The translations under genes and the position numbers were made by a program. 21,482 nucleotides of DNA, taken from positions 1-21,482 of IMG/VR virus record IMGVR_UViG_3300020170_000019; one strand, written 5' to 3'. Below, in pieces: positions 13,415 through 19,974 of this stretch. The DNA comes from a virus. Numbering within the stretch: the first letter of the stretch is position 1; each line of letters starts with the position of its first letter. Below the pieces are notes generated by a model. The model saw only the letters and a program-made list of their open reading frames with translations. It had not been told where the DNA came from and searched no databases.

Positions 13415-13590
13415 AAATCTTTGTGGAAGATGAAGCAGGAAAGATTATTTTTGCAACTCAAGTAGAAGTAAATGGGAGCATAGAACAAGAACCTGCAGCA
13501 GTAGGAGTTGCAAGCTGCATTCCAGTAAAACGAGCACTTGTAGCAGCAGCAGGAATACAATTAGGACAGGAGTGGTGGAAGGATGACTAG
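13411..13590 (+). CDS. 59-residue unknown protein
   Basis: ATGA overlap at the start and eight-base overlap with the next gene support this small ORF. It begins MKIFVEDEAGKIIFATQVEV (a beta-hairpin-like start), then NGSIEQEPAAVGVASCIPVK, and ends QEWWKDD. Alanine-rich central residues suggest a small helix. No motif recognised. It sits between the Sak4-like gene and the DUF6378-like gene. Function unknown. Confidence 0.6.
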   Translation: MKIFVEDEAGKIIFATQVEVNGSIEQEPAAVGVASCIPVKRALVAAAGIQLGQEWWKDD

Positions 13591-13858
13591 CGAAACTATA
13601 GCATCTATAGATAAAACTCTTGAAGAAAGAGGCATTCGTTACGGAGTCTTTAAGACTCACGCTAAAATTTCACAATCAATAAAATTCGCAATGATGGATA
13701 GCCCAAACTGGGAAAAACTTTCAGACGATAAGAAAGAGGCTCTTGAGATGACTGCGCATAAAATAGGAAGAATTCTTAACGGAGATGCAGAGTATAAAGA
13801 TAGTTGGCATGATATCATTGGCTACATTAGGCTTGTAGAAGTTACTCTTGGTCCTTAA
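13583..13858 (+). CDS. DUF6378-like phage protein
   Basis: The sequence LEERGIRYGVFKTHAKISQS followed by MMDSPNWEKLSDDKKEALEM, KIGRILNGDAEYKDSWHDI and GYIRL matches the signature I know as DUF6378: an EERG-x-x-YG-x-F box, an NW-x-x-L box and an EALEM...KI-x-RILNGD...DSWxDIxGY box. It is about the usual length. The His/Asp/Glu-rich helices recall all-alpha NTP-pyrophosphohydrolases, but that link is inference. It may affect nucleotide pools during replication. The start overlaps the preceding gene by eight bases. Confidence 0.85.
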   Translation: MTSETIASIDKTLEERGIRYGVFKTHAKISQSIKFAMMDSPNWEKLSDDKKEALEMTAHKIGRILNGDAEYKDSWHDIIGYIRLVEVTLGP

Positions 13859-13859
13859 A

Positions 13860-14087
13860 ATGTTTCGTGCAATTCTCATAGCTTCTCTCGGAACTGCTCT
13901 TGTTCTTACTGCTATTTGGGGAAGCTTCTATGTATATCACATGTATCCTATCTTTCAAGACAAGCTTGAATGGTGGGGTATTCCACTTCTCTTCACAATG
14001 CTTTTCTTTGATGCAATCATATTAGTTATAGGTTATGCAATGATAAAGGCATCAGGAGAAAAGCTAAAGGAGGAAAGCAGTCAGTAG
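13860..14087 (+). CDS. 75-residue two-helix membrane protein
   Basis: I chose the ATG at 13860; a TTG at 13848 in frame would add four residues. Two hydrophobic helices are clear: about residues 4-28 (AILIASLGTALVLTAIWGSF) and 43-64 (IPLLFTMLFFDAIILVIGYA), joined by a short loop with FQDKLEWW, and a charged tail GEKLKEESSQ. This is the hairpin topology of many class II holins and other small phage membrane proteins. It lies in the replication region rather than with lysis genes, so a holin role is uncertain. Confidence 0.68.
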   Translation: MFRAILIASLGTALVLTAIWGSFYVYHMYPIFQDKLEWWGIPLLFTMLFFDAIILVIGYAMIKASGEKLKEESSQ

Positions 14088-14156
14088 GTTCGCAGCCTAA
14101 AGACGAAACGAATTACTTACCTACACACAATTAACTGACCATACGGAGCTACGAAA

Positions 14157-14627
14157 ATGAGTGAACAACAGTTGAGTGCAGAAGAAAAAGCAAAACTGGA
14201 TGCAATGAGCAGCTTGCTTGATGGAACTCTGGATGATATTGAAGATTTGCCAGGGTTTATACAACTTCCTACAGGAGCATACAAGGTAAAGTTGGAAGAA
14301 GGCTTCAGGCACAAGATTATCAACGCCAAGCCTGGAATTGATCTTCCAATGACAGTGCTGGAAGTCATTGAGCTTGGAAATCCTGAGCAGGCAGTAGAAG
14401 TAAAAGTAGGAGATATTGCTACTCTTGCCTGGATGATGGATAATGAAACAGGAAAGGGGTTTTTCAAGGAAGCTATCCGGCCGATTTATACGTTTCTGAA
14501 TGCAAAGTCTTACAATGAAGCAATGACAAATGCAAAAGGTCTGGATATTATCATTGTAGTCGCAAGAGTACATAATAAAGAGAAGCAAAGAGATTTCATG
14601 CAACTGAAGAAGTTAACGATAGCATAA
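14157..14627 (+). CDS. Probable phage single-stranded DNA-binding protein
   Basis: The 156-residue protein has an acidic N-terminus (MSEQQLSAEEKAKLD, then LLDGTLDDIEDLPG) and a beta-rich core beginning LPTGAYKVKLEEGF, then LPMTVLEVIEL and VKVGDIATLAWMMD, consistent with an OB-like fold as in DUF669/DUF2815-type phage ssDNA-binding proteins. I see no conserved acidic C-terminal tail; the protein ends QLKKLTIA. Position downstream of a Sak4-like ATPase and upstream of DNA polymerase supports the call, because Sak4 and ssDNA-binding proteins commonly pair. CGGAG lies about 12 bases upstream of the ATG. A structured non-coding block follows. Confidence 0.6.
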   Translation: MSEQQLSAEEKAKLDAMSSLLDGTLDDIEDLPGFIQLPTGAYKVKLEEGFRHKIINAKPGIDLPMTVLEVIELGNPEQAVEVKVGDIATLAWMMDNETGKGFFKEAIRPIYTFLNAKSYNEAMTNAKGLDIIIVVARVHNKEKQRDFMQLKKLTIA

Positions 14628-14635
14628 TTGAAGAG

Positions 14636-14750
14636 CCTAGCCTAGTCCTCTAGGAAGTTAAGTAACTACACTCGCCCTGTAGGTGCTTAGCCGGTAACAG
14701 TCTAATATGTAAGTCATCACTCCCCTTTTTGATGCAATCTTAGACTGTTA
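14636..14750 (+). ncRNA. Three-hairpin structured intergenic region
   Basis: The 138-base gap after the ssDNA-binding-like gene holds three consecutive stem-loops. SL1 is CCTAG-TCCT-CTAGG (14641-14654, with a duplicated CCTAG at 14636). SL2 has TAAG and CTACA (14659-14670) pairing TGTAG and CTTA (14678-14689) around loop CTCGCCC. SL3 has a perfect 11-bp stem, TAACAGTCTAA (14695-14705) with TTAGACTGTTA (14740-14750), enclosing CATCA/TGATG (14715-14734). No U-run follows SL3. It could be a regulatory RNA or mRNA end, or DNA sites for replication proteins. Confidence 0.5.
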
Positions 14751-14765
14751 TTCGAGTAAGCATTT

Positions 14766-15020
14766 ATGTTACTTATAACACATTTAGCTTCTAAAATGCA
14801 AAAGTTTTATATAGATACAGGAAAACTACCTGAATCTATATATGTAGGAACTATAGCTTATAGAACAATCTGTTGTGAAATTAAGGATGAATTAAATTCT
14901 AGCGTAAAAATAACAATTCAAGGATTAAAAATTAATGCTATTCCTATTTTAGAACATCCAATACTTCCTCCCAACGAAATACTTTTTAAAGGAGAAATTC
15001 CTTATGCCTGCCGGTTTTGA
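14766..15020 (+). CDS. 84-residue unknown phage protein
   Basis: The ATG lies 16 bases after the perfect inverted repeat, without a clear ribosome site. The sequence has KFYIDTGKLPESIYVGTIAY, a strand set VKITIQGLKINAI, and HPILPPNEILFKGEIPY. The 'P-x-x-IYxG ... I-x-GL-x-I ... ILPPNEIL' look is like small conserved phage proteins of unknown role. The C-terminus overlaps the next gene by 17 bases. Function unknown. Confidence 0.65.
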   Translation: MLLITHLASKMQKFYIDTGKLPESIYVGTIAYRTICCEIKDELNSSVKITIQGLKINAIPILEHPILPPNEILFKGEIPYACRF

Positions 15021-15165
15021 CAACTGCGTTAAGCAAGGTGGAAAAGTAAGAACAGTAAGCGGACCGAATAAGAAGATGAATATACCTGCAGGAAGTTATG
15101 TGCATATCTGCATTCTGAAAGGTAAAGTGCATAGAGGAGAAGTAAAGAAGAAAGAAGGGAAGTAG
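15004..15165 (+). CDS. 53-residue conserved small phage protein (MPAGFDxCV type)
   Basis: It has an AAAGGAG site about nine bases before the ATG. The protein starts MPAGFDNCVKQGGKVRTVSG and continues PNKKMNIPAGSYVHICILKG, ending in lysines. I recognise this as a very widespread small protein of phages and prophages with a G-FD-x-CV...VRT-x-SG...Y-x-H-x-C signature, whose function is not known to me. It is basic, has two cysteines and may be a small beta fold. The good ribosome site and familiar sequence make the gene itself secure. Confidence 0.85.
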   Translation: MPAGFDNCVKQGGKVRTVSGPNKKMNIPAGSYVHICILKGKVHRGEVKKKEGK

Positions 15166-15169
15166 AAGC

Positions 15170-15337
15170 ATGAGACTTCATAAATATGGTTGGAGTTGGA
15201 TAAAAGAAGAATATGAATTTGCAATTGATCTTCACCAATGGATTCTACTTGGAATTAATTATTATGAAATTGAACGTGCAAGTAAAACCTGGAATTTCTT
15301 TTTTCTCTGTTTTAGAATAACATATTTTAGAATATAG
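15170..15337 (+). CDS. 55-residue Trp/Tyr/Phe-rich small protein
   Basis: It starts four bases after the previous stop and ends 11 bases before the polymerase gene. The sequence is aromatic-rich: MRLHKYGWSWIKEEYEFAID, LHQWILLGINYYEIERASKT and a hydrophobic C-terminus WNFFFLCFRITYFRI. It could be membrane-peripheral. The ribosome site is weak (GGGAAG). No motif recognised, and it may be dispensable. Function unknown. Confidence 0.45.
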   Translation: MRLHKYGWSWIKEEYEFAIDLHQWILLGINYYEIERASKTWNFFFLCFRITYFRI

Positions 15338-15348
15338 AATCTGTTTGA

Positions 15349-17565
15349 ATGAATTTTCTCTTCAACTGTACCCCTTACGATCGTCCTTTCTTACCTCTTC
15401 TTAAAGGAATCTTCTCCGGGCATCAAGTTCATCTTACTGACTTGAGTCCTACAATCCTTTATGAACTTACTTCCATTGCCAAACTTAAGAAAGTAGATGC
15501 GGTCATCACTTGCAATCCAACAACACTCAGTAAACTTACTGGAATGCCTGGGAGTGTAGATGCTTACGCTGGTAGCCTTATCACAGTTCGTGATGTCCCA
15601 TTTCTGGTGGTTGATCCTCCTGAGCATATCATCTCAATTACTTATGGCAAGCATTTGTATCAACGCTATGTCTCTAAACTTACAGCAAAAGAATCCTGGT
15701 TTCCACAAGCTAAATTTACCTGGGAACTGGCTACTGAGGCAAACATTGCTGACTTGTTTACTCTTTTCTCAACCGCTAATTATATTGCTGTGGATATTGA
15801 AACAAGCAAAGAACTTCTCGCAATTGAATGCGTCGGTTACTGTGGAATATGGTTTGATACTTCTGTGGGAAGCTATCGCACTCATACTGTTGTTCTTCCT
15901 TGCAACTCTGCTTTCTTTCTGGCTTGGATAAGGAGATTCAATGACCTCCCTGCGCCGAAGATTACTCAGAATGGAAAGTACGACAACAGCTACTTTCTTC
16001 GCTTCAACGCTCCCCTTAGAGCTTGGTATTGGGATACCATTAATTTGTTTCATAGCTGGTACAGTGAGCTTCCCAAAGACTTGGCTTTTATTGTTAGTTA
16101 CATGCTACATACTTTTCAGTATTGGAAGAATGAAATACACGGTAATCTTGAAGAGTTTTATAGATACAATGCAAGAGATGCATATGGAACCGCTATCAGT
16201 TTCCTTGCTCTTATTGCTGAGATGCCTGAATGGGCTACTGATAATTATCTGCTGGAATTTCCTCTTGTTTATCCTTGTTTACTAGCAGAAAATACGGGGA
16301 TACAAGTAAGTAAAGAGCGATTTACAAAAACAAAGGAGCTTCTTAATGTTAAGATGGAAGCAAAGCTTCTTAATGTCCGTAAGATGATTGCTAATCCATC
16401 ATACAATCCTTCCTCATGGCAACAGACACAAAAGCTCTTTATCGCTTTGGGATCGAAAGATATTACTGCAACTGGGAAAGTTGCAAGGGATAAAGTCTCT
16501 TCGCGTCATCCGCTCAACAAGAAGATTCTTACAACTATTGGGAAGTATAGAGAAGAAAGGAAACTCGCGACTTCCTATACGAAGGATTCAATATTCTATC
16601 CTGAATCCAATAATGTACTCTACCAACTAAATCCACATGGAACAGATACAAGCAGAATGGCATCGCAAGAATCGCATTTCTGGTGCGGTTTGCAGATACA
16701 AAATATTCCAAGAGATAAGAAAGATGCTGAAAGTATCAAGCAAATGTTCCAAGCACCAGAAGGCTTTTACTTAGGAGAAGCAGATGGAGAACAAGCAGAA
16801 GCTCGTGATACGGCATATCTTAGTGGCGATCTTAATCTCATATCTGTTGTTGAAAGTGATAAAGATTTCCATGCTATTAATGTCGAGAGGTTCTTTGGAA
16901 TACCGTATAGCCAGATTATTAGCTCCAACGGTAGTGTCATTAATAAAGATATTAGAGAACTTAGTAAAAGGGTCAATCATGGAAGCAATAATAATCTTAC
17001 CTCTTGGCAAAAATTCATCGACATCCTTGGAATAGAACTCGTCCTCAATGCTCAAAAACTTCTTAAACTTTCTCCCTCTTGGACCATTCGGCAAGTTGCT
17101 GAATATCTTGTGCATTCTTATGATCGGGCTTATCCAACTCTTCGTACTGATTATTATGATTATCTTGTCCATACTGTTGAGAGCACTCGAATGCTTGTCG
17201 GACAAACTGGATGGACTCGCTATTGCTTTGGGCATCCTGCGAAAGTAAAGCATCAGAAGAGTGCTTATGCAGCACATCCTCAGCAGTGTCTAAATGCACA
17301 GTGGTTGAATAAAGGATGGAGAAGAGTGTTTTATGAAATTGCGATGCAGAATCCAAATGACTTCAGACTTCATGCTCAAATTCATGATAGTATTCTCTTC
17401 TCCTATCGTTCCAACCGCCGTGATCTTGCTTTGAAGGTAAAAGAATGCATGACACTTCCTATGACAATAAAAGATTGGAAAGGAATTCCAAGAACATTTA
17501 CAATTCCAGTTGCATTGAAGGGAGAAGCCCGATACTGGAATGAGTTAAAGGAGATAGAAGCATGA
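15349..17565 (+). CDS. Family A DNA polymerase with 3'-5' exonuclease
   Basis: This is the replicative polymerase. The exonuclease domain shows Exo I VDIET (148-152, D149/E151), Exo II TQNGKYDNSYF (206-216, N208/D212) and Exo III YRYNARDAYG (271-280, Y273/D277), so proofreading should be active. The polymerase domain shows GTDTSRMAS (431-439), QIQNIPR (449-455), motif A ADGEQAEAR (478-486, D479), motif B LSKRVNHGS (538-546) and motif C QIHDSILF (677-684, H679/D680). Motif C reads HDS where HDE is the rule. At 738 residues it fits phage PolA enzymes lacking a 5' nuclease. No clear ribosome site precedes the ATG. The stop overlaps a 14-codon ORF (ATGA). Confidence 0.95.
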   Translation: MNFLFNCTPYDRPFLPLLKGIFSGHQVHLTDLSPTILYELTSIAKLKKVDAVITCNPTTLSKLTGMPGSVDAYAGSLITVRDVPFLVVDPPEHIISITYGKHLYQRYVSKLTAKESWFPQAKFTWELATEANIADLFTLFSTANYIAVDIETSKELLAIECVGYCGIWFDTSVGSYRTHTVVLPCNSAFFLAWIRRFNDLPAPKITQNGKYDNSYFLRFNAPLRAWYWDTINLFHSWYSELPKDLAFIVSYMLHTFQYWKNEIHGNLEEFYRYNARDAYGTAISFLALIAEMPEWATDNYLLEFPLVYPCLLAENTGIQVSKERFTKTKELLNVKMEAKLLNVRKMIANPSYNPSSWQQTQKLFIALGSKDITATGKVARDKVSSRHPLNKKILTTIGKYREERKLATSYTKDSIFYPESNNVLYQLNPHGTDTSRMASQESHFWCGLQIQNIPRDKKDAESIKQMFQAPEGFYLGEADGEQAEARDTAYLSGDLNLISVVESDKDFHAINVERFFGIPYSQIISSNGSVINKDIRELSKRVNHGSNNNLTSWQKFIDILGIELVLNAQKLLKLSPSWTIRQVAEYLVHSYDRAYPTLRTDYYDYLVHTVESTRMLVGQTGWTRYCFGHPAKVKHQKSAYAAHPQQCLNAQWLNKGWRRVFYEIAMQNPNDFRLHAQIHDSILFSYRSNRRDLALKVKECMTLPMTIKDWKGIPRTFTIPVALKGEARYWNELKEIEA

Positions 17566-17606
17566 AGCTAGAAAGCAAAGACAGAAAGAAAGAGATGAAT
17601 GAATGA
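17562..17606 (+). CDS. 14-codon mini-ORF linking polymerase and ATPase genes
   Basis: ATG at 17562 overlaps the polymerase stop and has a strong AAAGGAG site about eight bases upstream; it encodes MKLESKDRKKEMNE and stops inside the start of the ATPase gene. The ATPase itself has a weak ribosome site, so this mini-ORF may bring ribosomes to it by coupling. It may not make a functional peptide. Confidence 0.4.
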   Translation: MKLESKDRKKEMNE

Positions 17607-18885
17607 AACCTCTTTTCTTTCCAGTTATTTTGACTTCGCCCGCTGTGCCCCTGAAGTCCCTCATATCTATCATCGTTGGTGTATCTTGTCGGGAATCGGA
17701 GCAATACTCTCAAGAAACTTTTACTTTCAACATGGCAACTTTCGAATTTTCCCTAATAGCTACATTATGCTCATCGGTGAAGCAGGAGCTAGAAAGTCAA
17801 CTGCTATCAAACTTGTTAAGAAAGTCATCGGAGCCAGTGGTTATACTGATTTCGCAGCTAATAAAACAACAAAAGAAAAGTTCCTGCTTGATTTACAGCG
17901 GGAAGAAGATTTTGACTTGTTGCATACCACCAAGCGTAGTTACGATTCCGTTACTTCAAGTAATCTGTGGGGAGATAGCAGTGAAGGACTTGAAGCTACA
18001 GCAGAAACACACGCAAATTGGATAGTTGCAGATGAAGTCATTAACTTCTTAGGAAGAGGGAATATAGATTTCTGTAACCTGCTAGGAGAACTTTGGGATT
18101 ATGATGAGCCAGTATATAGGGATAGAATTAAGAATGGGAAGTCTGTTACTATTCCTTACCCCATAGTTCATATGCTTGCAGGAACTAATCAAGAGAATTT
18201 TACTCTTGCTTTCCCTCCTGAAATAATGGCGACAGGATATCTCTCCCGAAATCTTCTTATCTATGGAGAACCAAAGAATGAGCGTATTACGTTCCCAGAT
18301 GATGCAGCTCCGGAAGTTAAGGAGACCATTAAGAAAGAGTTGCAGGAGATTAAGCAGCAAGTCATCGGTAGTGCATCAACGGATTCAGAAGCTTATGTTA
18401 TGCTCGATGAGATTTATCAACAATGGAAAGATTTATCGGATATACGATTCAGGACATATTCAAGCCGTAGATTTACTCAGCTCATTAAGATACTTCTCTC
18501 CGTCACAGCCAGTCATAAATCCACAAGAATCAACGCTGGATTTGTTAAAGAAGCTAACACATACTTAGCAGCAGCAGAACATCTAATGAGTAAAGCATTA
18601 GGAGAATTTGGTAAAGGTAAGCATGGAGATATCATCAACCGTATTCTTGGAATGATGGAAAATGCAGATAAGCCAATTGAAATAAAAGATATATGGAAAG
18701 AAGTTCATAGAGATTTAGATAAACCTACAGAACTTGCTACAATACTACAGAATCTTGAGCAGGCAGAGAAGATAATAAGAATACCAAATAAAGGTTTTCT
18801 GCCAAGAGCGGAAAAGAGAAGAGAAGAAAAGCATGTAGATTGGGAATTTCTGAGTAAAGAAGAAAGAAGTATGATAGGATTATGA
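17599..18885 (+). CDS. DUF3987-like P-loop ATPase, probable replicative helicase
   Basis: This 428-residue ATPase has PHIYHRWCILSGIGAILSRN (21-40), a typical lead-in to DUF3987-type phage helicases, then FPNSYIMLIGEAG (51-63) with Walker A GEAGARKST (60-68), Walker B WIVADE (141-146), sensor-like LAGTNQENF (193-201) and a conserved-looking arginine in TGYLSRNLL (212-220). Residues 340-400 look like a winged helix. No primase domain is present in it, nor clearly elsewhere in the window. It probably unwinds DNA for the polymerase encoded just upstream. Start codons ATG at 17595, 17599 and 17603 are staggered; 17599 is in the long frame. Confidence 0.82.
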   Translation: MNETSFLSSYFDFARCAPEVPHIYHRWCILSGIGAILSRNFYFQHGNFRIFPNSYIMLIGEAGARKSTAIKLVKKVIGASGYTDFAANKTTKEKFLLDLQREEDFDLLHTTKRSYDSVTSSNLWGDSSEGLEATAETHANWIVADEVINFLGRGNIDFCNLLGELWDYDEPVYRDRIKNGKSVTIPYPIVHMLAGTNQENFTLAFPPEIMATGYLSRNLLIYGEPKNERITFPDDAAPEVKETIKKELQEIKQQVIGSASTDSEAYVMLDEIYQQWKDLSDIRFRTYSSRRFTQLIKILLSVTASHKSTRINAGFVKEANTYLAAAEHLMSKALGEFGKGKHGDIINRILGMMENADKPIEIKDIWKEVHRDLDKPTELATILQNLEQAEKIIRIPNKGFLPRAEKRREEKHVDWEFLSKEERSMIGL

Positions 18886-19250
18886 AAGAAAAAGAAGCAC
18901 TCTCCGGGAGAGAGAAAGCCCTTTTACAGATGCTAGCTGACGGTGATACAATGGTAGATATAAATAAAAAAGTAGGAGAAACTAACAAAGCAATATATAA
19001 TCGTATGCACGCTATTCGTCTTAAGTTAGAAGCAAAGACGAATATTCAGGCAGTAGTAATTGCTTTAAAAGAAAGGTTTATAAAAATGAATAAAAGTAAG
19101 AAGACATACGATCCACGATGCTTAGAGCTAGCTAAAATATTCATTATAGAATATGAACATACTCATGGTGATCTAGATGTATTAGCTTGGGCTATTCAAG
19201 ATGCTATTGATAATTATATCAATGGTCTAGAACCAAAGGAGAAGAAATGA
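18882..19250 (+). CDS. LuxR-type HTH protein fused to a small phage domain
   Basis: ATGA overlap with the ATPase gene fixes the start. Residues 7-67 form a LuxR/GerE-type helix-turn-helix: LSGREKALLQMLADGDTMVD, then KVGETNKAIYNRMHAIRLKL and AKTNIQAVVIALK. Residues 77-115 (YDPRCLELAKIFIIEYE, then LDVLAWAIQDAIDNYI) resemble a separate small phage protein that I recall as stand-alone elsewhere. An internal ATG at 19086 with AAAGG nine bases upstream could produce that domain alone (54 residues, 19086-19250). It could regulate late transcription. Without a receiver or ligand domain, it would be controlled by expression level only. Confidence 0.75.
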   Translation: MKEKEALSGREKALLQMLADGDTMVDINKKVGETNKAIYNRMHAIRLKLEAKTNIQAVVIALKERFIKMNKSKKTYDPRCLELAKIFIIEYEHTHGDLDVLAWAIQDAIDNYINGLEPKEKK

Positions 19251-19300
19251 GACGAACAGATATTCCAGGGAAGATCAAGCCAGCGAAGGAGGAGTTGTGA
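19247..19300 (+). CDS. 17-codon mini-ORF coupled on both sides
   Basis: ATG at 19247 overlaps the HTH gene stop, and the TGA overlaps the GTG of the next gene. It encodes MRRTDIPGKIKPAKEEL. The next gene's strong GAAGGAGG site lies inside this ORF, so translating ribosomes would affect access to it. It may be a coupling or leader ORF rather than a functional peptide. Confidence 0.4.
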   Translation: MRRTDIPGKIKPAKEEL

Positions 19301-19569
19301 ACCAACTAATTTGGGCAGCAATGCGTGAGTATGTCCAAGCCGAGGTCAAGCTCGCTGTGACTTTGGCGCAAAACGGTGGAGGCGCTCAATCAACATTAGA
19401 ACCACTTCGCGAGCAAGTTACGCGGTTCGAGACTGAAGTACGTAGGCTGATTGACGTCACCACATCTCCTTATATCGAGCACCGTTTGAGCGATGAACAA
19501 TTGCGGGCTATCAATAATTTAATCCCTTACGGGATCAAGCCCCGCACTGACGAGAGGGAGGGGAAGTGA
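19297..19569 (+). CDS. 90-residue protein with atypical base composition, GTG start
   Basis: The GTG start has a near-perfect AAGGAGG site about six bases upstream. By hand count about half of its bases are G or C, against roughly a third in the neighbouring gene, and it uses codons such as GCG, CGG and CGC that are rare in most of the rightward genes. The N-terminus is helical (MNQLIWAAMREYVQAEVKLA) with a Gly-rich turn (NGGGAQ), then a coiled-coil-like helix. This suggests recent acquisition or different selection. No motif recognised. Function unknown. Confidence 0.65.
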   Translation: MNQLIWAAMREYVQAEVKLAVTLAQNGGGAQSTLEPLREQVTRFETEVRRLIDVTTSPYIEHRLSDEQLRAINNLIPYGIKPRTDEREGK

Positions 19570-19970
19570 CTACTCTTCACTACTTTCACAATGTCGTAAT
19601 TGAACTTCAAAAAGAACTTACTCAACATCCTGATCTTACTAAAGATTTACAAAAGAATGCACATACATTTGAAGAATCTCTTGCTCGCATAGCTACTTAC
19701 TGCAATATTCTTGTAGATGGTAACTACAATGCAATTGACCTTATGGACATGCTCTTACGGGCTTTGCAACGAAAACGAATGCCTATACTTTTCGACTCAC
19801 CTGCTCCTGATAATCTTATTGGAGTAAGTGCAATTCTTGATTCAAAAGGAAAGTTACAACCTAAAGGAGTACTAGCAGGAAAAAGCCCGGAAGAACAGAA
19901 AGAAGTAGTGCATGATTTACAGAAAACCTTGCATATGGAAATTCCAGCAGAAGGAAAGAAGAAGCAATAA
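19566..19970 (+). CDS. 134-residue phage protein, unknown function, GTG start
   Basis: The GTG forms a GTGA overlap with the preceding stop, and GAGGGAGGGG lies immediately upstream. The protein is mostly helical: FHNVVIELQKELTQHPDLTK, then FEESLARIATYCNILVDGNY, then DLMDMLLRALQRKRMP. The 'FEExLAxIAxYCxIxVDGxY' look matches small phage proteins I have seen only as hypothetical. The C-terminus is basic (EGKKKQ). It is the last rightward gene, four bases before the opposing virion gene. Function unknown. Confidence 0.72.
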   Translation: MTTLHYFHNVVIELQKELTQHPDLTKDLQKNAHTFEESLARIATYCNILVDGNYNAIDLMDMLLRALQRKRMPILFDSPAPDNLIGVSAILDSKGKLQPKGVLAGKSPEEQKEVVHDLQKTLHMEIPAEGKKKQ

Positions 19971-19974
19971 TGCG

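Noticed and set aside
15016-15045. TTGACA inside the 53-residue gene
   Set aside because: No usable -10 at 16-18 bases; part of the coding sequence.
16771-17277. 168-codon minus-strand frame inside the polymerase gene
   Set aside because: It is antisense to conserved polymerase motifs A and B and has no ribosome site or protein-like content.
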